Positions 1 through 6,265 of a stretch of DNA of 6,265 nt are shown here, piece by piece (the first letter of the stretch is position 1; each line of letters begins with the position of its first letter). Location: positions 1 to 6,265 of the forward strand of contig JAUQWT010000051.1 of assembly GCA_030835005.1 (NCBI GenBank). The letters run 5' to 3'. The DNA comes from Ignavibacteria bacterium. GTDB lineage: Bacteria > Bacteroidota > Ignavibacteria > Tepidaquicellales > OLB5. Both the position numbers and the translations under genes were made by a program. Below the pieces are notes generated by a model. The model had not been told where the DNA came from, searched no databases, and saw only the letters and a program-made list of their open reading frames with translations.

Positions 1-1713
1 CAGGGTGCAACAGGCGGGCCGGTGAGTGTATTGAATCTCGACTTTGTTCGCGAGGTAAATTTTCTTACCGGTGGTTTCAGTGCAAAATACGGCGATAAGC
101 TTTCATCTGTGGTAGAAATTAAACAAAGAGCAGGAAGCTACGACAAATTCTTTGGCAAAATAAATTTAAGCGGAACAGGTTTCGGCGCAAATTTTGAAGG
201 ACCAATTTCAAAAAAGAACCGCTCAAGCTGGTTAATCTCAGCAAGAAGAAGTTACTTAGATCTTATCTTTAATGCTGCGGGATTTTCATTTGTCCCGGAA
301 TATACTGACTTCCAGGCTAAAGCGGATTTTAAACTCAATAGCAGGAACTTCATTGAGTTCAATTCATTCGGTGCACTTGATAAGGTAAGATTCAACAATG
401 ATACTGAAGAAAATAAACAAAATAACCTGACAATACTCTCAAATAATCAGAACAGTTATTCCGCGGGTATATTGTGGAAAACCCTTTTAGATAAAAATTC
501 ATTCTTGATAACTTCGATTGCAAGGAATTATTCAAATTATTCTTTTTCTCAAAGAGACAGCAACTTCACAGAAGTGTTCAGGAATGATTCCAAAGAAAGT
601 GACGTTCAGCTAAAACTTGATTACAACAGCCGCCTGAGCAGCAGTACATTCATATCTCTTGGCGGAGCAGGAAAACGATTAAAGCTAAATTATGATATTG
701 ATAAAAAAGCTGATACACTATACTATACTGATCCGAATACAGGTAGCAACCTTGTATTGCCAGCAGTAACTATTGTTGAAAATATCAATACCTACAAAGC
801 ATTTGCTTATGCAGAAATAGTTCAGAGTTTCATGAAAAGACTTAAGCTTACAGCAGGTTTAAGATATGATTACTTTGATCTTTTAGATAGAAAAAGCTAT
901 TTGTCACCAAGAACCAGTCTGTCTATTACCATCACCCCCGTATTTAGCTTTAATCTTGCATACGGTATTTTTTACCAGTCACCATCTAATATTTGGATTG
1001 TTGGATCTCCAGTCAATAAAGATCTCCGGGATATCAGGGCTGACCATTACATTGCCGGTATTGAATACCTTCTTGACGAAAGCACAAGGCTGACAGTTGA
1101 AGGATATTACAAAGATTACAGGTATTACCCGGTCAGTACAAAACGGCCTTATCTCATTTTGGCAAACAACAGCGGTTTTGAAACCCAGAATTCATTCGGG
1201 CTGGAAGAACTCAGAAGCGAAGGAACGGGAAATGCAAAAGGATTTGAGATCTTCCTTCAGAAAGCATTGACAAAGAATTTCTATGGCAGTCTTAGCTTTT
1301 CTTATAGTGATGTGAAGTATAAGGCTTTTGACGGAATTGAAAGACGCTCTGATTGGGATAACAGGTATGTTTTAAACATTAATGGCGGGTATAAATTAGG
1401 CAAGTCGTGGGAGTTAAGTGCAAAATTCCGTATTGCCGGAGGGCGTCCGTACACTCCGATTGATCCGACAGACGGAAGCATAAATTATGACATATATAAT
1501 ACCCAAACACTTCCGGTATATCACAGGCTTGATGTAAGAGCTGAAAAAAAGTTTATCTTTAAAGCCTGGACCCTTACTACATATATTGATATACAAAATA
1601 TATACAATAAACAGAACGTTTATCAGTATGAATGGAATCCGTTTAAAAGGGAAATTGAAACAAATAAGAACCTAGGGATACTACCCACAATAGGTGTGAA
1701 CGCAGAATTCTAG
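1..1713 (+). CDS. TonB-dependent outer-membrane receptor, 5'-truncated by the window edge
   Basis: This is the C-terminal 570 residues of a TonB-dependent receptor, an outer-membrane beta-barrel that imports a ligand using energy passed from TonB-ExbB-ExbD. Frame 1 is open from the first base (QGATGG then PVSVLN), so the GTG at 22 is an internal Val codon and not a start. Residues 1 to about 50 are the end of the plug domain, with the typical GGFSAKYGDKLSSVVEI stretch around residues 24-40. The rest is a barrel of alternating aromatic/polar beta-strands, for example RRSYLDLIF, YAEIVQSFMKRLKLTAGLRYDYF and the closing strand LPTIGVNAEF, which ends in the terminal Phe used for barrel assembly. 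Family members usually carry a signal peptide, often a CarboxypepD_reg-like domain, and the rest of the plug; roughly 200-300 residues are therefore missing. No frameshift is seen. Ligand unknown. Two secreted peptidase genes follow on the same strand, so peptide uptake is possible but unproven. Confidence 0.9.
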   Translation, partial: QGATGGPVSVLNLDFVREVNFLTGGFSAKYGDKLSSVVEIKQRAGSYDKFFGKINLSGTGFGANFEGPISKKNRSSWLISARRSYLDLIFNAAGFSFVPEYTDFQAKADFKLNSRNFIEFNSFGALDKVRFNNDTEENKQNNLTILSNNQNSYSAGILWKTLLDKNSFLITSIARNYSNYSFSQRDSNFTEVFRNDSKESDVQLKLDYNSRLSSSTFISLGGAGKRLKLNYDIDKKADTLYYTDPNTGSNLVLPAVTIVENINTYKAFAYAEIVQSFMKRLKLTAGLRYDYFDLLDRKSYLSPRTSLSITITPVFSFNLAYGIFYQSPSNIWIVGSPVNKDLRDIRADHYIAGIEYLLDESTRLTVEGYYKDYRYYPVSTKRPYLILANNSGFETQNSFGLEELRSEGTGNAKGFEIFLQKALTKNFYGSLSFSYSDVKYKAFDGIERRSDWDNRYVLNINGGYKLGKSWELSAKFRIAGGRPYTPIDPTDGSINYDIYNTQTLPVYHRLDVRAEKKFIFKAWTLTTYIDIQNIYNKQNVYQYEWNPFKREIETNKNLGILPTIGVNAEF

Positions 1714-1765
1714 ACCACAGGCCTGAGATTCTGAACAATTGGTCTTGTTAAGATCGTATTTTAGT

Positions 1766-1784
1766 TCATTTTGTCATAAAATGA
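1766..1784. repeat. Perfect AT-rich inverted repeat (7-bp arms, 5-base loop)
   Basis: TCATTTT (1766-1772) and AAAATGA (1778-1784) are exact reverse complements around the loop GTCAT. The repeat lies 53 bp after the receptor stop codon. It could be an operator for a dimeric regulator, since it overlaps a weak -7-like box, or a weak hairpin at the end of the receptor transcript. The stem has only one G-C pair and no following T-run, so a classical intrinsic terminator is unlikely. Confidence 0.4.
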
Positions 1785-1814
1785 GCATTTCCTTATGTAC
1801 ATATGTCATAAAAT
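1772..1814. repeat. 11-bp direct repeat pair TGTCATAAAAT, 32 bp apart
   Basis: The 11-mer TGTCATAAAAT occurs exactly at 1772-1782 and again at 1804-1814. The start-to-start distance of 32 bp is close to three helical turns, so a protein bound to both copies would sit on the same DNA face. The first copy overlaps the inverted repeat at 1766-1784; the second has no matching palindrome arm. Between them lies ATGTACAT (1795-1802), a small perfect palindrome. A pair of regulator sites is possible, but chance repetition in AT-rich DNA cannot be excluded. Confidence 0.35.
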
Positions 1815-1896
1815 TTAATGAATAAAATCATAGGAAAACCTTTGTCTGTATGAGTATTTTGTATGGTTATATTGAGATTTTATAATTAATTGTACC

Positions 1897-3645
1897 ATGA
1901 AAAAACTCATATTGGTTCTGATAGTTTCATTCTGTTTTTACCCTAATTTCTCTTCAGCCCAGGATCTGACTTTGGAAAAACAAAAAGCACAAGAGTACTT
2001 CTTGAGCAAAGGTGAAGTCTATTTCACGTTTGAAGTTTTTGATAAAGCGCGTATAGAAGAGCTTTCAAATGTAATTTCTATTGATAATGTTCAGGGCTGC
2101 ACTATTTTTGCTTACGCAAATAAAGATGAATTCGGTAAATTTTTGAATTACTCCATTCCATTCAAAGTCCTCCCGCATCCCGGAGATGTTGATTTTGACC
2201 TGAAGATGTTTGATGGAACCGGTGAGGGCAATATAATGGATTGGGATTCATACCCAACCTATGAAGCATATGTTGCTATGATGAATCAGTTTGCAGCAAC
2301 ATATCCCAATCTGTGCAGAATCGTAAATGCAGGAACTACAATCCAGGGCAGGCAAATACTTTTTGCAGTTATATCCGACAATGTTAGTACACCAGAAGCT
2401 GAACCAAAATTTATGTACACTTCATCTATGCATGGAGATGAAACGACCGGGTATGTTTTGATGCTCAGGCTGATAGATTATCTTTTGAGCAGGTATAATT
2501 CAGATCCTGCTGTTTCCAGACTGGTTAATGGAATTGAAATATGGATAAATCCACTCGCAAATCCTGATGGCACGTACCATGGCGGAAACAATACGGTTAA
2601 CGGCGCAACAAGGTATAACGCAAACGGATATGACCTGAACCGTAACTTTCCGGGAGTTGATGCCCCCAACAACCAGCCTATACAGACTGAAACACAATTA
2701 TTTATGAACATTGCTGTTCAGAATTACTTCAGGTTTTCTGCGAATTTCCATGGCGGCGCTGAAGTTGTAAATTATCCCTGGGATTGCTGGTCAAGGCTTG
2801 CTGCAGATAATGACTGGTGGGTGCGTGTATCCAGAAAATATGCGGATACAGTTCATGTATATTCGGCACCCGGTTACATGAATGACCTGAATAACGGCAT
2901 AACTAACGGCTATGCATGGTATTATGTAAGAGGCTGCAGACAGGATTATATGATCTATTACCGGCATGGCAGGGAAAGCACTATTGAGATCTCTTCTACT
3001 AAACTTCTAAATCCAACACAGCTTCCTGCTCATTGGAATTATAACTACAGGTCTTTGTTGAACTATATTGAACAGTCGTTATATGGTGTGAGCGGAACAG
3101 TAACAGATTCTGTTACCGGGCTGCCTCTTAAAGCCAAAGTGACTGCAGTGGGATTTGATATTGATAGTTCTGAAGTTTATTCAGATAGTCTATTCGGGAA
3201 ATATTACCGCATGGCCATTCAGGGAAACTACAACTTAATGTTTACTGCTCCCGGATATTACAGTAAAACTATATCAGGAGTATTTGTTAGGAATGATTCT
3301 GCAACAGCTCTGAATGTTCAATTGAGACCTCTGATTAACGCCATAGTAAACAGCGGCCATTTGCCGTCAAAGTTTGAACTCTATCAGAATTTTCCGAATC
3401 CTTTTAATCCTTCAACAACTATAAGATTCGACGTTCCAGCACAAAGCAGAGAGAATTCCTCGCCTGTAAGATTAAATATTTATGATGTTCTGGGTAAAAA
3501 TACAGAAGAACTCCTGAGTAATTACTTAAAACCAGGTACTTATGAGATAAAATGGGATAGCAAAAACTATTCTTCAGGAGTATATTACTATGTTTTAACT
3601 GCAGGCAACATTACTGTTACCAAAAAACTTGTTTTAATCAAATAA
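1897..3645 (+). CDS. Secreted M14 zinc carboxypeptidase (M14B, probably Lys/Arg-specific) with T9SS sorting domain
   Basis: A 582-residue zinc metallocarboxypeptidase that removes C-terminal residues from extracellular peptides. Residues 1-21 are a signal peptide (MKK, hydrophobic core, SSA before Q22), which fixes the ATG start. Residues 23 to about 110 form a pro-region-like N-terminal domain. The catalytic domain, about 115-395, has zinc ligands H179 and E182 (HGDE) and H285 (NFHGG), substrate-binding N248-R249 (LNRNF), and catalytic E364 (STIEIS). D296, 11 residues after H285, and Q349, 15 before E364 (GCRQDY), match the basic S1' pocket of carboxypeptidase D/N/E-like M14B enzymes, so C-terminal Lys/Arg is the predicted target. 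Residues 396-479 are the transthyretin-like domain that usually follows M14B catalytic domains. Residues 493-582 (FELYQNFPNPFNPST to KKLVLIK) are a type A T9SS sorting domain, so the enzyme should be surface-attached or released. The next gene starts 50 bp downstream without a clear terminator between them. Family is certain; specificity comes from residue spacing only. Confidence 0.93.
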   Translation: MKKLILVLIVSFCFYPNFSSAQDLTLEKQKAQEYFLSKGEVYFTFEVFDKARIEELSNVISIDNVQGCTIFAYANKDEFGKFLNYSIPFKVLPHPGDVDFDLKMFDGTGEGNIMDWDSYPTYEAYVAMMNQFAATYPNLCRIVNAGTTIQGRQILFAVISDNVSTPEAEPKFMYTSSMHGDETTGYVLMLRLIDYLLSRYNSDPAVSRLVNGIEIWINPLANPDGTYHGGNNTVNGATRYNANGYDLNRNFPGVDAPNNQPIQTETQLFMNIAVQNYFRFSANFHGGAEVVNYPWDCWSRLAADNDWWVRVSRKYADTVHVYSAPGYMNDLNNGITNGYAWYYVRGCRQDYMIYYRHGRESTIEISSTKLLNPTQLPAHWNYNYRSLLNYIEQSLYGVSGTVTDSVTGLPLKAKVTAVGFDIDSSEVYSDSLFGKYYRMAIQGNYNLMFTAPGYYSKTISGVFVRNDSATALNVQLRPLINAIVNSGHLPSKFELYQNFPNPFNPSTTIRFDVPAQSRENSSPVRLNIYDVLGKNTEELLSNYLKPGTYEIKWDSKNYSSGVYYYVLTAGNITVTKKLVLIK

Positions 3646-3695
3646 TTTTAAGAAAATAATAATTCCAGAACTTTATTCAATTTAAATACATAACT

Positions 3696-6265
3696 ATGAA
3701 ATCATTTTTAGTAGTTCTTATTTCTTTATTTGTTTTTACAGTTTCCGGAAGCCTGAATGCACAGATCAGTGTTGCCGGCACTCCTTATAGTTTCAGTTAC
3801 AATCTTGAGAGTCAATTCCAAACTGTGACTATGCCATTTTTTGATGTTAATCTTTTATTAGAGCAGGACAGAATCGAATCCGCCTACAAAGATATCCCGC
3901 CAAGGTTTGGTAATGCTTTTGAAGTTAACCTGGGGTTTAACAATTCCGGAATGTGGAGAACGCTTGATAACGGCAGCAAAGTCTGGCAGCTTGGAATCAA
4001 GTCTCCAGGTGCGTACTCAATAAATCTTATCTTTGATAAGTTTTTTATGCCTCCGGGCGCTAGTTTTTATGTGTATTCAGCTGATAGAAAAATGATGCTT
4101 GGGGCCTTTACTGAACAGAATAACCTGCCTGAAAGAGTCTTTTCAACGGCTCCTGTTAAGGGAGACTATATTATACTTGAATACAACGAACCTGCAAATT
4201 CAAGGATTCCCGCAGAGCTGCAGGTTTCAAGTGTAACACATGCTTATAAAGATATTTTCGGCACGTTTAACACAGATGGTTTTGGAAGCTCAGGGGCATG
4301 TGAAAGAAACGTGATTTGCCCTGAAGGCGACCCATGGCGCAACCAGATAAGATCTTCTGCTATGATACTCACTGCAGGAGGCACAAGGCTTTGCAGCGGC
4401 TCACTGGTTAATAATACAAGGAACGACGGGACACCGTTTTTTATGTCTGCAAATCATTGCGGCACAAGTGTTTCAACATGGGTATTTATGTTCCAGTATC
4501 AAAGTGCAACATGTACACCCAACCAGGATGGCCCGCTGACTTTTACAATCTCGGGAGCCACACTTCTGGCAAATAACTCTGCTTCAGATTTTACATTAAT
4601 GAGACTATCAAGCAAGCCGCCCGCATCTTACAATGTTTATTATTCAGGATGGGATAGAAGAGATATTGCTGCAACTTCCGGATGCGGTATTCATCATCCT
4701 GCCGGTGATATTAAAAAAATATCATTTTCCACTCTTCCGTTTACTTCTGATACATGGAGCGGAACTCCGGCTAATTCTCATTGGAAAGTTAACTGGACGG
4801 CAATTCCCGGTGGTCAAATTCCGGTAACAGAAGGTGGTTCTTCAGGATCCCCGATCTATAACCAGGATAAACGTTTCGTAGGCCAGCTTCACGGCGGTCC
4901 TTCAGCTTGCGGTGTTCCCCCTGGCAGTTTAAATGATTTATACGGGAAATTTTCAGTGTCGTGGGATTATGGAACTACACCTTCTACTCAGGCAAAGTTC
5001 TGGCTGGATTCAGTCAACACAGGTGCTCAATTCATTGATGGATACGACCCGCTTGCAGGGCCATTGAATGCTTTCAACCTTACAAATCCGGCTGCTGGAT
5101 TAACAATTACCACTCTTCCGGGCTCAACTAATGTAACAACATTCAACTGGGATACAGCTTCAAGCGGTGCAACTTATAAATGGATATTCGGTTCACCAAG
5201 TGCTGCAAACAGGCAGATCACAATTCCGATATATTCAAATGTACTTAATGTAACTGCCGGACAGCTTGATGCTTATTTGCAGGCACTTGGTGTACCTCAG
5301 GGAGGTTCACTTGCCGGACAATGGGATATTTGGAGTTTCCGAAATAATGCTCCGATAAATGACTCATTGAAATCATCAAATGGTCCGAGAACGCTTACAT
5401 TAACCAGAGGAATTCCAGCATTGACTGCTTTCAATCTTGTAACTCCCGTAAACAATGCAACCATTGTAACAACGGCAGGTGATAATTCGCTCATAAGTTC
5501 TACATGGTCACGCTCCGGAGTAGGCGCAACTTATAAATGGCATTTTGCTTCTCCAAACTTTTCAGTCCCTTCAAATACTAAGTTCAGGATCGCATCCGGT
5601 AATGGCGGAGCAGATACAAGTCTTTCTCTCACCAGCGGTTATATTGATGGATTGCTTGTATTGCTTGGATTAAACCAGGGTGATTCAATAAGCGGGCAGT
5701 ACAGAGTGTATGCTTATTCGTTAAATGATTCACTTTCATCAGCACAGGTTTATAATATAACATTTAAAAGGAGTTCAACAACGGTACTTTGCAGAAATGT
5801 AGTGAAGCCGATACTTGATAACCAGGTTACAAGAGATACTGTTAATATTAACATAGCAAATGCAATAACCAGCAAGATGGTTGTCAGAATTGACAACGTT
5901 ACACATACTTACGATGGTGACTTAGCGTTCTGGCTCAAATCACCTACAAACCAAAACGTCAGATTGATCGGTAGGGTTGGGGGCACAGGAGAAAACTTCA
6001 TTAACACGGTTCTTGATGATGCAGCGGCAAATCCGATTTCAAGCGGTTCTGCACCGTTTACCGGTTCTTTCAGGCCAACAAGTCCACTGGCACCATATAA
6101 TGGTTCTAATCCAAATGGCAGCTGGGTACTATCAATATATGACAGCGCTGGCGGTGATACTGGCAGTTTGAACGCATGGTGTTTGGTTTTAACATATTCA
6201 ACAGTGCTGGGCGTAACAACAACAATTGAAGTTCCGAATAGATTCTATCTTAACCAGAATTATCC
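3696..6265 (+). CDS. Secreted lysyl-endopeptidase-like serine protease (Achromobacter protease I type), 3'-truncated
   Basis: The frame is open from ATG 3696 to the window end (856 complete codons) with no stop. Residues 1-22 are a signal peptide (MKSFLVV, cut LNA before Q23). Residues 23 to about 195 match the propeptide length of Achromobacter protease I. The chymotrypsin-fold domain, about 197-450, has triad H254 (SANHCG), D298 (ASDFTLMRL) and S383 (GGSSGSP). All six family cysteines are present, with expected pairs C202-C405, C208-C273 and C233-C255. H399 and D414 lie 16 and 31 residues after the Ser, as do His210 and Asp225 of Lys-C, where the Asp selects Lys. Residues 457-572 and 573-693 are two tandem SusE-like beta repeats. 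Residues about 699-836 form a proprotein-convertase P-like domain (HTYDGDL, GSWVLSIYD). FYLNQNYP at 850 onward opens a T9SS sorting domain cut by the edge. The start has no Shine-Dalgarno sequence. K185 is the nearest Lys before the mature domain and a possible self-cleavage site. It probably shares a transcript with the carboxypeptidase. C330 has no evident partner. Confidence 0.92.
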   Translation, partial: MKSFLVVLISLFVFTVSGSLNAQISVAGTPYSFSYNLESQFQTVTMPFFDVNLLLEQDRIESAYKDIPPRFGNAFEVNLGFNNSGMWRTLDNGSKVWQLGIKSPGAYSINLIFDKFFMPPGASFYVYSADRKMMLGAFTEQNNLPERVFSTAPVKGDYIILEYNEPANSRIPAELQVSSVTHAYKDIFGTFNTDGFGSSGACERNVICPEGDPWRNQIRSSAMILTAGGTRLCSGSLVNNTRNDGTPFFMSANHCGTSVSTWVFMFQYQSATCTPNQDGPLTFTISGATLLANNSASDFTLMRLSSKPPASYNVYYSGWDRRDIAATSGCGIHHPAGDIKKISFSTLPFTSDTWSGTPANSHWKVNWTAIPGGQIPVTEGGSSGSPIYNQDKRFVGQLHGGPSACGVPPGSLNDLYGKFSVSWDYGTTPSTQAKFWLDSVNTGAQFIDGYDPLAGPLNAFNLTNPAAGLTITTLPGSTNVTTFNWDTASSGATYKWIFGSPSAANRQITIPIYSNVLNVTAGQLDAYLQALGVPQGGSLAGQWDIWSFRNNAPINDSLKSSNGPRTLTLTRGIPALTAFNLVTPVNNATIVTTAGDNSLISSTWSRSGVGATYKWHFASPNFSVPSNTKFRIASGNGGADTSLSLTSGYIDGLLVLLGLNQGDSISGQYRVYAYSLNDSLSSAQVYNITFKRSSTTVLCRNVVKPILDNQVTRDTVNINIANAITSKMVVRIDNVTHTYDGDLAFWLKSPTNQNVRLIGRVGGTGENFINTVLDDAAANPISSGSAPFTGSFRPTSPLAPYNGSNPNGSWVLSIYDSAGGDTGSLNAWCLVLTYSTVLGVTTTIEVPNRFYLNQNY
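5064..5777 (+). repeat. Two tandem SusE-like beta-sandwich repeats inside the protease gene
   Basis: Protein residues 457-572 and 573-694 are diverged copies of one domain. Matching anchors are AFNL..P (459 and 578), GATYKW (491-496 and 610-615), a Leu-rich LDAYLQALG/IDGLLVLLG helix (D525 and D651), and SGQYRVYAYS aligning with AGQWDIWSF (G541 and G667). The register offset is 119 residues in the first half and 126 in the second, so copy 2 has a seven-residue insertion. DNA identity survives locally: gcaacttataaatgg is identical at 5169-5183 and 5526-5540. The pattern resembles SusE/SusF-type immunoglobulin-like domains, which in this phylum often bind glycans or act as spacers. Role here is unknown; a substrate- or surface-binding spacer is the likeliest reading. 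Confidence 0.7.

Larger units (their letters stand above)
1714..1896 (+). promoter_or_regulatory. Intergenic region, likely promoter of the peptidase genes
   Basis: This 183-bp AT-rich gap separates the receptor from the carboxypeptidase and is long enough for an independent promoter. No exact Bacteroidota promoter (TTTG, about 19 bp, TAnnTTTG) is present. Two near matches, each with one mismatch per box, are CTTG at 1744-1747 with TCATTTTG at 1766-1773, and TTTA at 1814-1817 with AACCTTTG at 1837-1844. A third partial box, TATTTTG, lies at 1855-1861. The second candidate would give a leader of about 45 bases before the ATG at 1897. There is no Shine-Dalgarno sequence before that ATG, only AT-rich sequence, which is normal in this phylum. 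The region also carries the palindrome and direct repeat listed separately. I see no strong GC-rich terminator for the receptor gene. The exact promoter is uncertain. Confidence 0.3.

Noticed and set aside
22..24. GTG as the start codon of the receptor gene
   Set aside because: The frame is open upstream to base 1 and the upstream residues (QGATGGP) fit a plug domain; no signal peptide follows the GTG. It is an internal Val codon of a gene cut by the window edge.
1414..1596. 60-codon minus-strand reading frame
   Set aside because: It lies wholly inside the receptor barrel coding sequence, antisense, with no recognisable protein features.
1734..1749. AACAA-TTGGTC-TTGTT hairpin after the receptor gene as a terminator
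   Set aside because: The stem is only 5 bp with one G-C pair and no U-tract follows directly; expected by chance in AT-rich DNA.
2478..2711. Two overlapping minus-strand reading frames of 65-77 codons
   Set aside because: Both are antisense to the catalytic core of the carboxypeptidase, where the plus-strand frame shows the conserved LNRNF motif. They look like shadows.
3645..3657. ATTTT-AAG-AAAAT hairpin after the carboxypeptidase stop as a terminator
   Set aside because: The 5-bp stem is all A-T with a 3-base loop and no T-run after it, too weak to terminate. It does not argue against cotranscription of the two peptidases.
4633..4827. 64-codon plus-strand frame
   Set aside because: It is an alternate frame within the protease gene, whose frame here encodes GWDRRD and IHHPAGD.
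5297..5494. 65-codon minus-strand frame
   Set aside because: It is antisense to the SusE-like repeats of the protease and has no start-site or protein signature.
5064..5777. Internal repeats of the protease as a recent duplication or assembly artefact
   Set aside because: The copies are strongly diverged, with only a short stretch of DNA identity (15 bases), and there is a seven-residue length difference, so this is an old domain duplication.
5977..6171. 64-codon plus-strand frame
   Set aside because: It is an alternate frame inside the P-like domain of the protease, whose own frame is continuous here.

Overview
The window looks like a piece of a Bacteroidota/Ignavibacteriota-type (FCB group) genome. 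It is AT-rich and holds three co-directional plus-strand genes that all encode envelope or exported proteins. The evidence for this lineage is: C-terminal type IX secretion (T9SS) sorting domains of the 'YQNFPNPFNPST' type; a TonB-dependent outer-membrane receptor with a C-terminal Phe; signal peptides cut just before a Gln; and start codons without a Shine-Dalgarno sequence. The 'NPFNPST' wording of the sorting domain is especially common in Ignavibacteria, but I cannot fix the genus.

Layout. Positions 1-1713: the 3' part of a TonB-dependent receptor gene (end of plug plus beta-barrel), whose 5' end lies outside the window. Positions 1714-1896: a 183-bp AT-rich intergenic region with a short perfect palindrome and an 11-bp direct repeat. 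Positions 1897-3645: a complete M14 zinc carboxypeptidase with signal peptide, pro-region, catalytic domain, transthyretin-like domain and T9SS sorting domain. Positions 3646-3695: a 50-bp gap without a convincing terminator. Positions 3696-6265: a large serine endopeptidase of the Achromobacter protease I (lysyl endopeptidase, Lys-C) type. It has two tandem SusE-like repeats and a P-type beta domain, and runs off the right edge just as its own T9SS sorting domain begins.

How the genes may work together. The endopeptidase keeps the catalytic triad, all six disulfide cysteines and the Lys-specificity Asp of Lys-C at matching spacing. The carboxypeptidase keeps the two S1' pocket residues that mark the Lys/Arg-specific M14B (carboxypeptidase N/E/D-like) branch. 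Together they suggest a two-step extracellular system: cut after Lys, then remove the new C-terminal Lys. Both enzymes would be displayed or released by T9SS, beside an outer-membrane receptor that could import the products. Enzyme families and exported location are well supported. Specificity rests on remembered family sequences, and joint function with the receptor is inference from position only.

No RNA gene, mobile element, CRISPR array or minus-strand gene is supported. The short reading frames on the minus strand and in alternative frames lie inside the three real genes.
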